In this document: one piece after another, positions 54,526-62,699 of the stretch | How the letters are laid out: the number at the start of each line of letters is the position of its first letter | Numbering within the stretch: the first letter of the stretch is position 1 | Translations under genes and position numbers: made by a program | Assembly (NCBI RefSeq): GCF_007828215.1 | Contig: NZ_VIUE01000023.1 | Location: 48,593 to 112,592 of the forward strand | Source of the DNA: Pseudomonas sp. SJZ074 | GTDB lineage: Bacteria > Pseudomonadota > Gammaproteobacteria > Pseudomonadales > Pseudomonadaceae | DNA: 64,000 bases | Reading direction: 5' to 3' | The notes under the pieces: model-generated | Database searches by the model: none | Told to the model about the DNA's origin: nothing | Seen by the model: only the letters and a program-made list of their open reading frames with translations

Positions 54526-54531
54526 ACAAAA

Positions 54532-54566
54532 AACGCGCAGTCGTTGCAGACGGCTGCGCGTTTGTT
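54532..54566 (+). terminator. rho-independent terminator after LtaS-like gene
   Basis: AACGCGCAG and CTGCGCGTT pair as a 9-bp stem around a 13-base loop, followed by TGTT. An A-run on the other side allows it to work on both strands, ending the convergent halogenase-like transcript too. Confidence 0.75.
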
Positions 54567-54627
54567 CGGGTCTGGCCTGACCACTCACGGCGCGGAATAC
54601 CCGGAGTTGATCGCTGCGCTTCACCAC

Positions 54628-55371
54628 TTATCCACAGGGCATCGCTTCGCCAGCCGGAGCCCCTTGCCAACTGGTACTGAGGATAATGCGCGTGGCGTTT
54701 CGTTGAATCGGCACCAGATGGTGGAGCGTGGTACCGGACTTGAGGAAATACACATCACCCTTGAGGTGCGGACAGGCCTTGCCAGGATTGTCCAGGCTAT
54801 ATTCCCATACGTGCAAGTCATCCTTGTTGCCGTTGCTGTAGGGCACGCATTGCAGGACGTCGCCGCCCTCCGGGTCTTCAGGCGCCTCGATGATCCAGAC
54901 CAGGGTGTAGGGATAATCGCCCCAATGCCAGCCATAAGTATCGTCGGGATGATTCAGCCTGCTGATCAGGTACTGACCGTGATCCTGGCAGGACACCAGC
55001 TCTTCCCCTGCAATATTGCCGAGGAAGCGGCGTAGCGACTCGGAATGATAAAGCGCAGGAACCACGGCTCCGCCCTCGGCGATCTGCGCTTGCGCGATCA
55101 CATGGATCTTGCGCTGGGGATCGTGGATAAACAGCACCGTCGCTTCGTGCCCCACTGAATATTCATTGAGCAGCCCATGCACTTCGGTATGAAGCTCTTC
55201 CCACATCTCGCCAGGTAGAAATGAAAAATCCTTGAAGTGGAAATAGCCATCCCGATGAAACGCGTTACGAACCTGCTTCATCCGGATTTCATTATTCAGG
55301 AAATCCTGGAAGTGCCTGGAAAGTTGCTGCGCCACATCGACCAAGAGCGGATCTGCTTTTCGATTACTCAT
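54628..55371 (-). CDS. Fe(II)/2-oxoglutarate amino-acid halogenase-like enzyme (BesD/HalB type)
   Basis: A 247-residue non-haem iron enzyme. Numbered from ATG 55371 (GGAG lies 6 bases upstream; an ATG at 55383 is less likely), the iron-site region reads GWHWGDYPYTLVWIIEAP with His149-Trp-Gly151. The Gly replaces the Asp/Glu of hydroxylases and leaves a coordination site for chloride, as in BesD-family radical halogenases. The second His is His217 (TTLHHLVPI) and the 2-oxoglutarate Arg is Arg228 (NATRII). Size and the motif run match that family, which chlorinates free amino acids. No biosynthetic genes adjoin, so it is orphan. Substrate unknown; could also be a related hydroxylase if chloride is not used. 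Confidence 0.75.
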   Translation of the reverse strand: MSNRKADPLLVDVAQQLSRHFQDFLNNEIRMKQVRNAFHRDGYFHFKDFSFLPGEMWEELHTEVHGLLNEYSVGHEATVLFIHDPQRKIHVIAQAQIAEGGAVVPALYHSESLRRFLGNIAGEELVSCQDHGQYLISRLNHPDDTYGWHWGDYPYTLVWIIEAPEDPEGGDVLQCVPYSNGNKDDLHVWEYSLDNPGKACPHLKGDVYFLKSGTTLHHLVPIQRNATRIILSTSWQGAPAGEAMPCG

Positions 55372-55385
55372 TCGTTGCTCCATCC

Positions 55386-55406
55386 ATGGTCCGATTGTAG
55401 GACCAT
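55386..55406. promoter_or_regulatory. inverted repeat upstream of halogenase-like gene
   Basis: ATGGTCC-GATTGTA-GGACCAT is a perfect 7+7 palindrome starting 15 bases before the start codon. It is a candidate operator or a translation-control hairpin covering the 5' untranslated region. Confidence 0.45.
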
Positions 55407-55525
55407 AGAGCGGTTCGCTACAGTGCAGCAGACGACAACAAACGGTAGTTTTACGCCAAATGCCATTGCCCTTTCGCCAAAGGCCTCGCTGTAACAGGAA
55501 CGCCTGACCGGGCCGGGAGCTGAAA

Positions 55526-56122
55526 CTAATCCAGCAACCGATGCAACTTGGCGTACTGCAACAGCATGATGGTCTTGCCGTCGCAGATTTCCCCGCTCTC
55601 GATCATGCCCAGGGCCTGGTCGAGCGGCAGCTCCAACACTTCGATTTCCTCGCCTTCATCTTCCAACCCGCCGCCTGCATGTCGTTTGTCTTCGTCGAAA
55701 TACTCGCCGACGAAAAAATGCAGCCGTTCCGTCACCGAGCCCGGGCTCATGAACGCTTCGAAAACTTTGCGCACGTCCTGGATGACGTAGCCGGTTTCTT
55801 CCTGGGTTTCCTTGCGGATGCAGGTGTGTGGATCGTCGTTGTCCAGCAGGCCGGCGCAGGTTTCGATCAGCAGGTCATCGTGCCCGTTGACGAAGGCCGG
55901 GAAGCGGAATTGCCGGGTCAGCACCACGGTCTGCTTGGCCTTGCTGTACAGCAGGATCGTAGCGCCGTTGCCGCGGTCATAGGTCTCTCGGGTCAACTCC
56001 TGCCACTGGCCATTGCGGCCGAGATAGTCATAGGTGGTCTTGCGTAGCACGTACCAATTGTCCGAGAGCACTTCGACGTTCTTGATGCGTACGCGTTCGT
56101 TGATACCGGTTATCTGGGTCAT
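55526..56122 (-). CDS. nudK: GDP-mannose / nucleotide-sugar NUDIX hydrolase (NudK-like)
   Basis: A 198-residue NUDIX hydrolase. The whole-length similarity to E. coli NudK is clear: REVYDRGNGATILLY, KQTVVLTRQFR, IETCAGLLDNDDPHTCIRKETQEETGY (the NUDIX box), SPGSVTERLHFFVGEY, EVLELPLDQALGMI and EICDGKTIMLLQY. NudK hydrolyses GDP-mannose to GMP and mannose-1-phosphate. It lies 64 bp downstream of nadE on the same strand, so it may be the last gene of the NAD-salvage operon. The other substrate ADP-ribose would fit that context. Confidence 0.85.
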   Translation of the reverse strand: MTQITGINERVRIKNVEVLSDNWYVLRKTTYDYLGRNGQWQELTRETYDRGNGATILLYSKAKQTVVLTRQFRFPAFVNGHDDLLIETCAGLLDNDDPHTCIRKETQEETGYVIQDVRKVFEAFMSPGSVTERLHFFVGEYFDEDKRHAGGGLEDEGEEIEVLELPLDQALGMIESGEICDGKTIMLLQYAKLHRLLD

Positions 56123-56186
56123 TCATCCCACTCCATTCGAGACCAGGGTTCCATCTGGAAGTCTGCCCACGCTTGCCTGATGTCGT

Positions 56187-57020
56187 TCAACATACTGCCG
56201 GAACGCGAGGCAATGCTCGTTTGTGAGCCGTCTTGCTGTAGGCGCGCTCGATAATCTGTCGCGCTTGAGGCGACACTTCTTCGCCCATGAGATACGCATC
56301 GATCTCCTTGTAACTGCAACCATACGCCACTTCATCCAACCGCCCAGGTGCCAGGTCTTCCAGATCGGCGGTCGGCGCCTTGCACACCAGGTACGCAGGT
56401 GCGCCCATGGCGTCAGCCAATAACCGCACCTGGGTCTTCGTCAGCCCGGACAGCGGCGCCAAGTCGCATGCGCCGTCACCGAACTTGGTGAAAAAACCCA
56501 TCACCGCTTCCGCGCCATGGTCGGTACCGACCACCAGGCCATTGCTCATATTGGCGATGGCATATTGGGCCAGCATCCGTGCTCGTGCCTTGACGTTGCC
56601 TTTGGCAAAGTCGGTAAGCTCGGCCGAAGGCTGCAAGCCGTCGATCGTGATAGTCGCCATCAGTCCATCCACACACGCGGCAATGTTGCTCGTGGTGATC
56701 AAGTCTGGCCGGATGAAGTCCAAGGATGCCTGGGCGTCCTGCTCATCTGCCTGGGCCTTGTAAGGCAGTCGCACGGCAATGAAACGCGCCTCGTAATCTT
56801 CACCTCGCAGTTGTTCCACCGCCAACTGGCACAGGCGCCCGGCTGTGAGCGAGTCGACGCCGCCGCTGATACCGAGCACCAGGGACATGCAACCCGACTC
56901 ACGTAGAACCTGCTTGATAAACCCAACACGACGGGCAATCTCGATGCGCTCACCGCCCTGTTGGAGTTGGCGATCGATGCCCAGTTCCCGCGCTATGCGC
57001 TCTTGCTGAAGTGAAGTCAT
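56187..57020 (-). CDS. nadE: ammonia-dependent NAD+ synthetase
   Basis: A 277-residue enzyme that amidates nicotinate adenine dinucleotide to NAD+ with ammonia and ATP. Motifs are LGISGGVDSLTAGRL (P-loop SGGVDS at about 52-57), VRLPYKAQADEQDA, KGNVKARARMLAQYAIA and VVGTDHGAEAVMGFFTKFGDGACDLAPLSGLTK. It lacks a glutaminase domain. ATG 57020 is preceded by GGAGCC; the gene starts two bases past the pncB stop. Fits the short, glutamine-independent NadE type. Confidence 0.95.
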   Translation of the reverse strand: MTSLQQERIARELGIDRQLQQGGERIEIARRVGFIKQVLRESGCMSLVLGISGGVDSLTAGRLCQLAVEQLRGEDYEARFIAVRLPYKAQADEQDAQASLDFIRPDLITTSNIAACVDGLMATITIDGLQPSAELTDFAKGNVKARARMLAQYAIANMSNGLVVGTDHGAEAVMGFFTKFGDGACDLAPLSGLTKTQVRLLADAMGAPAYLVCKAPTADLEDLAPGRLDEVAYGCSYKEIDAYLMGEEVSPQARQIIERAYSKTAHKRALPRVPAVC

Positions 57021-57021
57021 A

Positions 57022-58251
57022 TCAGGCTCCCAGCTGTGGATTGATCAGGGCGACGTTGAACACTTGGGCGGCATAGCGAAGGAACGAAGCATCTTCACAG
57101 ACGTTCTTGATCGGGTCATCGGAAAACTTCACCACCGGCTCGCCGTGGACACGCACCAGTTTCATGACAATGCTCAGCGGTTCGACACCCTCGACATCGC
57201 AGGCCAGACTGGTGCCCATGCCAAAACCGAACTTGGCCTTGCCACGGACATGACGCAGGATCGGTAAGCATTTTTCGAAGTTGAGGCCGTCGGAGAACAT
57301 CAGGTCCTTGGTCCGTGGGTCGACACCCAATTCGTGGTAACGCCCCAGCACCTTGTCAGCCCAGACAATAGGGTCACCTGAATCCTGGCGCAGCCCGTCG
57401 TAGAGCTTGGCGAAGTACAGATCGAAATCCTTGAGGAAAAAATCGGTGCTGATGCAGTCCGTCAGCGCAATACCGAGCCGGCCACGGTACTCGCGCACCC
57501 AGTTCTCCAGGGCCGCGTTCTGACTCTCGCGCAAGCGCCCGAGTTGCTGGTGGACCATCAGCCACTGGTGAGCCATCGTGCCGATCAGCGGGAGATCGAA
57601 TTCGTAAGCCAAGTGCGCGTTACTGGTGCCGACAAACACGCCGGGAAAATCACTGCGCATGATGTTCACCACTTCACGTTGCGCCCGGAAGGACAGCCGA
57701 CGGCGGGTGGAAAAGTCGGAAACGCGGAACTCGGCGAGTTCTTCACGACTGGCGTTTTTCTCCAGCCACTCGAATTTCTGGTACAGCTTGCGGGTAACAT
57801 CGGCCAGCTCGACTTCGGGATACTTCTCGCGGTTGCGCAGTTCGCTGACCATCGCCAGTACCGGCTGCTCGAACATGATGCAGTGCAGCATCGGACCGCG
57901 AACGCGGATGTGCAGTTGGCCGTCGACCTCCGACACGTGGATATAGCGCAGATTGAAGCGAAACAGACCGAGGAACTGTTCGAAGTCCGGTGTCAGGTAC
58001 TCGCGGAAACGCTTGTTGAACAGAAACCGTTGCTCGCCCTCGCGCAACTGCAATCCGGCAAGCTTTTCGAGTTCCACACGAATGTCCGGGATCAGGTGGC
58101 CGAGCCGCTCTTTGGAACGCACGATGAACTGATACTCCACCTCAACGTTCGGGTGCTGGTGCAGGACAGCCTGCATCATGGTGAAGGTGTAGTAGTCAGT
58201 ATCCAGAAGGCTCTGGATGACGCCGCTGCTTGAATCGAATGCACTGTCCAT
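57022..58251 (-). CDS. pncB: nicotinate phosphoribosyltransferase
   Basis: A 409-residue enzyme that makes nicotinate mononucleotide from nicotinate and PRPP. Visible family segments are the N-terminal LLDTDYYTFTMMQAVL, RRRLSFRAQREVVN, VGTSNAHLAYEFDLPLIGTMAHQWL with the phospho-accepting His of the family, and the PRPP-site GLRQDSGDPIVWADK and FSDGLNFEK. ATG 58251 follows AAGGAGC. Second gene of the NAD salvage operon. Confidence 0.95.
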   Translation of the reverse strand: MDSAFDSSSGVIQSLLDTDYYTFTMMQAVLHQHPNVEVEYQFIVRSKERLGHLIPDIRVELEKLAGLQLREGEQRFLFNKRFREYLTPDFEQFLGLFRFNLRYIHVSEVDGQLHIRVRGPMLHCIMFEQPVLAMVSELRNREKYPEVELADVTRKLYQKFEWLEKNASREELAEFRVSDFSTRRRLSFRAQREVVNIMRSDFPGVFVGTSNAHLAYEFDLPLIGTMAHQWLMVHQQLGRLRESQNAALENWVREYRGRLGIALTDCISTDFFLKDFDLYFAKLYDGLRQDSGDPIVWADKVLGRYHELGVDPRTKDLMFSDGLNFEKCLPILRHVRGKAKFGFGMGTSLACDVEGVEPLSIVMKLVRVHGEPVVKFSDDPIKNVCEDASFLRYAAQVFNVALINPQLGA

Positions 58252-58260
58252 GTTTGCTCC

Positions 58261-58908
58261 TTACTCGCCTGCCAGGCGGATGGTTTCTTCGCGGATCCTG
58301 GCCACCCGGATCCCTGCTTGTTGCAGGTCCTGAATGGCTTGCGTGGCGCCCTCCTCGCTGATGGCCCGACAGGCCGGCAGGTGAACGATCACGTTGAAGC
58401 CGGCGGCAGCCAATTGCAGAGCGGTGGTCTTGACGCAGAAATCCAGCGCCAGCCCGCCGACAAGGACCTGCTCCACAGCCCGACCTTTCAGGTACTCGAT
58501 CACCCCGGTGGACAGCTTGCCGTGCAAGTCGTGGTAACAGGCGCCGTACGGGTGCAAATCCGGCTCGACACCCTTCCAGACGAAATAGTCGTAGTCGTAG
58601 GGCGTCGGCAATTCGTCCAGCAAGGTGAAACCTTCGGTGCCGGGAACACAGTGGCTGACCCAAGTGATGTCGGCGTGCTCGAGCCCGGTCGGTGCGAGCA
58701 TCTGTGAGTGCTCGGCGACCACCCATGGCGCTTGAGGCGAGTGGGCATCCTTGCTGCCGACGCGCAGGCTGGCCAGGGAGGCGATGAAATTCAGTTCACC
58801 GCCAATCTGCTCGCCACCAGGTACTGGCAGCTCATCAGGGCAAAGCGGTGTAAAGCTCTTTTGCGCATCGACATCGAAGGAAGCCGTCTTACGGTTCAGG
58901 CTGTTCAT
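58261..58908 (-). CDS. pncA: nicotinamidase
   Basis: A 215-residue isochorismatase-fold amidohydrolase that turns nicotinamide into nicotinate. The catalytic Asp is in SFDVDAQKSF (about Asp12-14), Lys in YFVWKGVEP and Cys in GLALDFCVKTTALQL (about 158). The metal site appears in DAHSPQAPW. ATG 58908 is preceded by GGAGAAACC. First gene of the operon, facing nadD2 across two NrtR-type palindromes. Confidence 0.93.
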   Translation of the reverse strand: MNSLNRKTASFDVDAQKSFTPLCPDELPVPGGEQIGGELNFIASLASLRVGSKDAHSPQAPWVVAEHSQMLAPTGLEHADITWVSHCVPGTEGFTLLDELPTPYDYDYFVWKGVEPDLHPYGACYHDLHGKLSTGVIEYLKGRAVEQVLVGGLALDFCVKTTALQLAAAGFNVIVHLPACRAISEEGATQAIQDLQQAGIRVARIREETIRLAGE

Positions 58909-58937
58909 GCTGGTTTCTCCTGTTCACGGTGACGAAG

Positions 58938-58952
58938 GTACATAACGTGTAC
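58938..58952. promoter_or_regulatory. NrtR-type operator 1
   Basis: GTACA-TAACG-TGTAC is a perfect palindrome 30 bp before pncA. It shares both half-sites and spacing with operator 2. Confidence 0.75.
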
Positions 58953-59060
58953 TTTAATGACAAGTCACTGTGAAAAAGAATTCCGCTTTAGGCTCTATTA
59001 ATGCCAAATGCTAAGCAAAAATACATAAGAAATTTAGCCAAACACGATTTGAATGATATG

Positions 59061-59075
59061 GTACATGTCGTGTAC
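59061..59075. promoter_or_regulatory. NrtR-type operator 2
   Basis: GTACA-TGTCG-TGTAC, extended to GG...CC on both sides, lies 17 bases before nadD2. Its match to operator 1 and the adjacent nrtR gene support NrtR repression of both transcripts. Confidence 0.78.
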
Positions 59076-59091
59076 CCAAAGAGAATAAGCC

Positions 59092-59649
59092 ATGTTCGAA
59101 CTGGCCTTGTATGGCGGCGCCTTCAATCCCCCTCATGCCGGTCACGCCCAGGTGATGATCCAGGCGTCATTCCAGGCCAGGCGCGTGTTGGTCGCCCCAA
59201 GCTTCCGGCATCCCTACGGCAAGCGGATGGTTGATTATGAAGTTCGCCTGAAATGGCTAGAGGCGATCGTCGAGCGCGTTCAGCCGCTGTGCGACGCGCA
59301 AGTTCACGCAAGCCGGGTTGAGCAGGTCGTGGCGCGTGACGTTGAAGGCCCCATCTACAGCTACACCCTGCTTGCCCACCTCGCCGACAGCCTGGCCCTG
59401 GACGGCAAGCGGATAGCGTTAGCAGTGGGTCAGGACGTCGCGGATCTGTTACCGACCTTCTACCGCGGCGAGGAATTACTGGAGCGCTTTTCCATCCTCT
59501 GTATGGAAGAAACAATTCATGTACGCAGCACGCTGGTACGCGAACGGCTGGCCTTGGGCAAGCCGCTTCCCAGCGACTGGATGGCTCCCGGCCTGAACCC
59601 GTTAAACTATGATCTTTACGCTACCCACGGAAATCGACATGCCAACTAG
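59092..59649 (+). CDS. nadD2: nicotinate-nucleotide adenylyltransferase (NadD2 type)
   Basis: A 185-residue adenylyltransferase that joins nicotinate mononucleotide and ATP into nicotinate adenine dinucleotide, feeding NadE. The nucleotidyltransferase site GGAFNPPHAGHAQ (about 9-21) and the C-terminal (H)VRSTLVRERL motif are visible. Separate from housekeeping nadD near rsfS, which is absent here. Its last 11 bases overlap the nrtR start region. Confidence 0.9.
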   Translation: MFELALYGGAFNPPHAGHAQVMIQASFQARRVLVAPSFRHPYGKRMVDYEVRLKWLEAIVERVQPLCDAQVHASRVEQVVARDVEGPIYSYTLLAHLADSLALDGKRIALAVGQDVADLLPTFYRGEELLERFSILCMEETIHVRSTLVRERLALGKPLPSDWMAPGLNPLNYDLYATHGNRHAN

Positions 59650-60346
59650 CACCACCCCCGTGCGCGATTATCTGCACACCATCGACCTCTGTGTGTTGCG
59701 CTTCAACCGGGAGGCCCAGGCCATTGAAATCCTCCTGAACCGCAGGGAAGCCGAGCCGTTCGCCGGCCATTGGGCGCTGCCCGGGATCGTGGTGAATGGA
59801 GGGGTTGAAGATCTCACGCTGAACGACGCCGTGGAGCGCCTGCGCAACTCGAATAAAGTCGGCATGCCGCTGGCCTGGATCGAACAGGTCGGCACCGTCG
59901 GCGACGCGTTCCGCGATCCACGCTGCTGGTCATCGTCGACGTTCTACCTGGCCATTGTCAGCGATACACCCCCGCTCGCCGAACACCAGGGATTCTTTTC
60001 GCTCAAGGACGTCGCGGACGCCACGATAAAACTCCCTTTCGACCACAACAGCCTGGTGGCTGCCGTGCAGGAACGGCTGTTTTCCAAAGCGCTCTACAGC
60101 AGCCTGCCGCTGATGTTCCTGGGCTCCGAGTTCAGCGCGCCGGAAGCCGTGGGCATTTTTTCCCTGGTACTCGAGCGTCCGGTGCTCAAGACCAGCATGC
60201 GCCAGCGCCTGTTGAAGATGACCGAAGCGGGCTACCTGCAGGAAACCGGCCGCAAGAAAAGCGGCGACGGCGGCCGCCCGCAACGCACGGTGGAAAACCT
60301 CAAGCCAGGCAGCGTTTACCTGTTTGACCGGTGTTTTCTGGAGTAA
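59639..60346 (+). CDS. nrtR: NAD-metabolism regulator (NUDIX-type NrtR)
   Basis: A 235-residue regulator combining a NUDIX-like N-terminal domain (about 15-150: VLRFNREAQAIEILLNRREAEPFAGHWALPGIVVNGG) with a C-terminal winged helix (about 160-230: SVLKTSMRQRLLKMTEAGYLQETG and GRPQRTVENL). The catalytic NUDIX box Glu residues are degenerate (LNDAVERLRN), as in NrtR, which uses the fold to sense ADP-ribose. ATG 59639 is preceded by CACGGAA. It lies at the end of the nadD2 transcript and would control both sides. Confidence 0.92.
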   Translation: MPTSTTPVRDYLHTIDLCVLRFNREAQAIEILLNRREAEPFAGHWALPGIVVNGGVEDLTLNDAVERLRNSNKVGMPLAWIEQVGTVGDAFRDPRCWSSSTFYLAIVSDTPPLAEHQGFFSLKDVADATIKLPFDHNSLVAAVQERLFSKALYSSLPLMFLGSEFSAPEAVGIFSLVLERPVLKTSMRQRLLKMTEAGYLQETGRKKSGDGGRPQRTVENLKPGSVYLFDRCFLE

Positions 60347-60517
60347 TGCTTAGTCCGGGATCCGGTCTCGGCAAGCGCGTATCCGCGTCACTTGATGCGA
60401 TAAAAATTCCTACGACTGCCCATCATCTTTTCTAGTTCGACAAAACCCGCCCACTCGTCAAATCTTCGCCCAACCCTGGCGGGGACTCATAAAAACAAGA
60501 CCTGACGAGCGTGCTTC

Positions 60518-62407
60518 ATGGGCATCAGTATGAAATTCGGCCACAAGATCCTTCTCGGTGCCTGTGTCATCTCGGTAGCAGTATTCCTATCGTTCTCACT
60601 GCTCAATGACCATCGACAACAAACAAGTACCCGCGAAGCGCTGCACAGCAGCTTGCAAACCACTGGCAAGTTGCTTGGCGCCAACCTCGACAATTGGCTG
60701 GCCGGACGGCTCCTGCTGATCAAGGGCGCCGCCGAAACCATTGCCGCCGACCCCACCCCGGCTACCGTCAGCAGGATGCTCGCCCAAGACAGCATCACCA
60801 AGACCTTTATCGCCAGCTATGTCGGCTTCCAAGACAGCCGTTTCTTCATTTATCCCGAGCGGGTGATGCCCGATGGCTACGATGTCCGTCAGCGCCAGTG
60901 GTACAAGGAGGCGGCTGCCTCCCTCAGCCCTGTGCTGACCGAACCCTACATCGGCGCCGGCATCGATTATCTGATCATGACCGAGGCGGTACCGATCAAG
61001 ATCAACGGCAAGGCAGCCGGGGTATTCGGCGCGAGCCTGAGCCTGGAAAAACTCGCCAGCATCGTCAACTCCGTCGATCTCAACGGCATCGGCTATGCCT
61101 TCCTGGTCAGTGACGACGGCAAGATCCTGGTGCATCCGGACAGCGCCTTGGTCACCAAGACGCTGGCCCAAGCGTTCCCCGAAGGCGCTCCGGGTATCAA
61201 CGACAACCTGAATGAAGTGCGGGAAAATGGCAGTACCCGGATCGTCACATTTACGCCAATCAACGGCCTGCCGTCGTTGCACTGGTCCATCGGCTTGTCG
61301 GTGGACAAGGACAAGGCCTACGCCGCACTCCACGAGTTTCGCACCTCGGCCCTGATCGCCACGCTGATTGCGGTGCTGATCACCATTGTCTTGCTCGGTC
61401 TGTTGATCAACGCCCTGATGCGGCCTTTACGCCAAATGGGCCTGGCCATGCAATCGATTGCCGATGGCGAAGGCGATCTGACCCAACGCCTGCAGAGCCT
61501 GTCCCAGGACGAGTTTGGCGTAATGGCCGGCGGGTTCAACCGCTTCGTCGAACGCATTCAGCACTCGATACGCGAAGTGCTGACGTCCAGCAGCCAACTC
61601 ACCCAATTGGCCGCGCAGGTCAGCCAGGCATCGCACTCGTCGCTGAAAAGCTCCGACACCCAGGCGGCATTGACCCACAACATCGCCACAGCCATCAACG
61701 AGCTGGGCGCCGCCGCCCAGGAGATCGCCCGAAGCGCCGCCCATGCGTCAAACCGCGCCTCGGATACCAAGAACCAGACCCAGGAAGGCCAGCAGGTGGT
61801 AGAGCGCAGCATCAGCGCCATGACCCAGCTCTCATCACAAGTGATCAATACCCGCCAGGACATCGAAAGCCTGAATGAGAAGACGCTGAAAATCGGCCGG
61901 ATCCTGGACGTGATCAAGGGCATTTCCGACCAGACCAACCTGCTGGCCCTGAATGCCGCTATCGAGGCCGCCCGTGCCGGAGACGCCGGACGTGGCTTTG
62001 CGGTGGTCTCGGACGAAGTGCGCACCCTCGCCCATCGCACCCAACAATCGGCGCAGGAAATTCACAACATGATCGAGGAGTTGCAAGCCGGTGCCGGCAG
62101 CGCCGTCAACGCCATGCTGGAAAGCCAGCGCCACAGCGACACCAACGTCAGTACCGCCAGGCTTGCCGGTGAAAGGCTCAATCAGGTGCTGCAGGGCATT
62201 GGCGAGATCGACGAGATCAACCTATCCATGGCCACCGCCACTGAAGAACAAACCTGCGTAGTGGACAATCTGGATCGCGACATCAGTCACATCAATGACC
62301 TGAACCAGAAAACCGTCGGCAATCTGCAATCCACTTTGCAGGCGTGCAATGAACTGGAAAAACAGTCGATCCGCCTGCAGCAGTTGGTCAACACCTTCAA
62401 GATCTGA
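60518..62407 (+). CDS. methyl-accepting chemotaxis protein, dCACHE_1
   Basis: A 629-residue chemoreceptor. A first membrane helix (about 10-30), a periplasmic dCACHE domain (about 35-275), a second helix (275-300), HAMP (about 300-355) and a signalling domain (tip about residues 460-510, ISDQTNLLALNAAIEAARAGDAGRGFAVV). The ligand pocket keeps Tyr121, Arg126, Trp128, Tyr129 and Tyr144, the same numbers as the amino-acid-binding motif of PctA-like receptors, but the last position, Asp173 there, is Ser (GVFGASLS). It may bind a different ligand. The start could be ATG 60518 or 60530. Confidence 0.92.
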   Translation: MGISMKFGHKILLGACVISVAVFLSFSLLNDHRQQTSTREALHSSLQTTGKLLGANLDNWLAGRLLLIKGAAETIAADPTPATVSRMLAQDSITKTFIASYVGFQDSRFFIYPERVMPDGYDVRQRQWYKEAAASLSPVLTEPYIGAGIDYLIMTEAVPIKINGKAAGVFGASLSLEKLASIVNSVDLNGIGYAFLVSDDGKILVHPDSALVTKTLAQAFPEGAPGINDNLNEVRENGSTRIVTFTPINGLPSLHWSIGLSVDKDKAYAALHEFRTSALIATLIAVLITIVLLGLLINALMRPLRQMGLAMQSIADGEGDLTQRLQSLSQDEFGVMAGGFNRFVERIQHSIREVLTSSSQLTQLAAQVSQASHSSLKSSDTQAALTHNIATAINELGAAAQEIARSAAHASNRASDTKNQTQEGQQVVERSISAMTQLSSQVINTRQDIESLNEKTLKIGRILDVIKGISDQTNLLALNAAIEAARAGDAGRGFAVVSDEVRTLAHRTQQSAQEIHNMIEELQAGAGSAVNAMLESQRHSDTNVSTARLAGERLNQVLQGIGEIDEINLSMATATEEQTCVVDNLDRDISHINDLNQKTVGNLQSTLQACNELEKQSIRLQQLVNTFKI

Positions 62408-62420
62408 AGGTGTTCAGGTC

Positions 62421-62558
62421 TGATCCTACGAAATAAAGTCTGTCGGATCGAGCCCAGCAAATACATGGGGTAGCAGGGGGACGAATCAGAAATAAAGTCT
62501 GTCGCCCCCCCCCCATTTTCAACGCTTTGCCGTGCGACCTACTGAATAAAGTCTGTCG
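62421..62558. repeat. transposon-end-like array 1: three direct AATAAAGTCTGTCG sites
   Basis: AATAAAGTCTGTCG occurs with core copies at 62432, 62491 and 62545, spaced 59 and 54 bp, all the same way. The AATAAAGTCT half equals the core of the TnsB site of Tn7. The first site begins 24 bases after the chemoreceptor stop. Three spaced direct sites is the architecture of a Tn7-like left end. A run of ten C follows the second. Confidence 0.65.
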
Positions 62559-62666
62559 GAAACCAGGCCGAGGCCACCCAGGACACCAACGGCCGTGCTA
62601 TCCAAAGCGCTGAATTGTCGATTTAGACGCCTCGCGGCGGATATCACCGAAAGTTCAAATGCGCTG

Positions 62667-62698
62667 CGACAGACTTTATCTTGCAGTATCTGCCCACA
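62667..62698. repeat. inverted copy of the array-1 site with TGTGGG terminus
   Basis: CGACAGACTTTATC is the exact inverse of the array-1 site. Reading inward from 62698 on the minus strand gives TGTGGGC, then 12 bases, then GATAAAGTCTGTCG. TGTGGGC is also how Tn7 begins. It could be a right end, making 62411-62698 a short relic element. Confidence 0.45.
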
Positions 62699-62699
62699 A

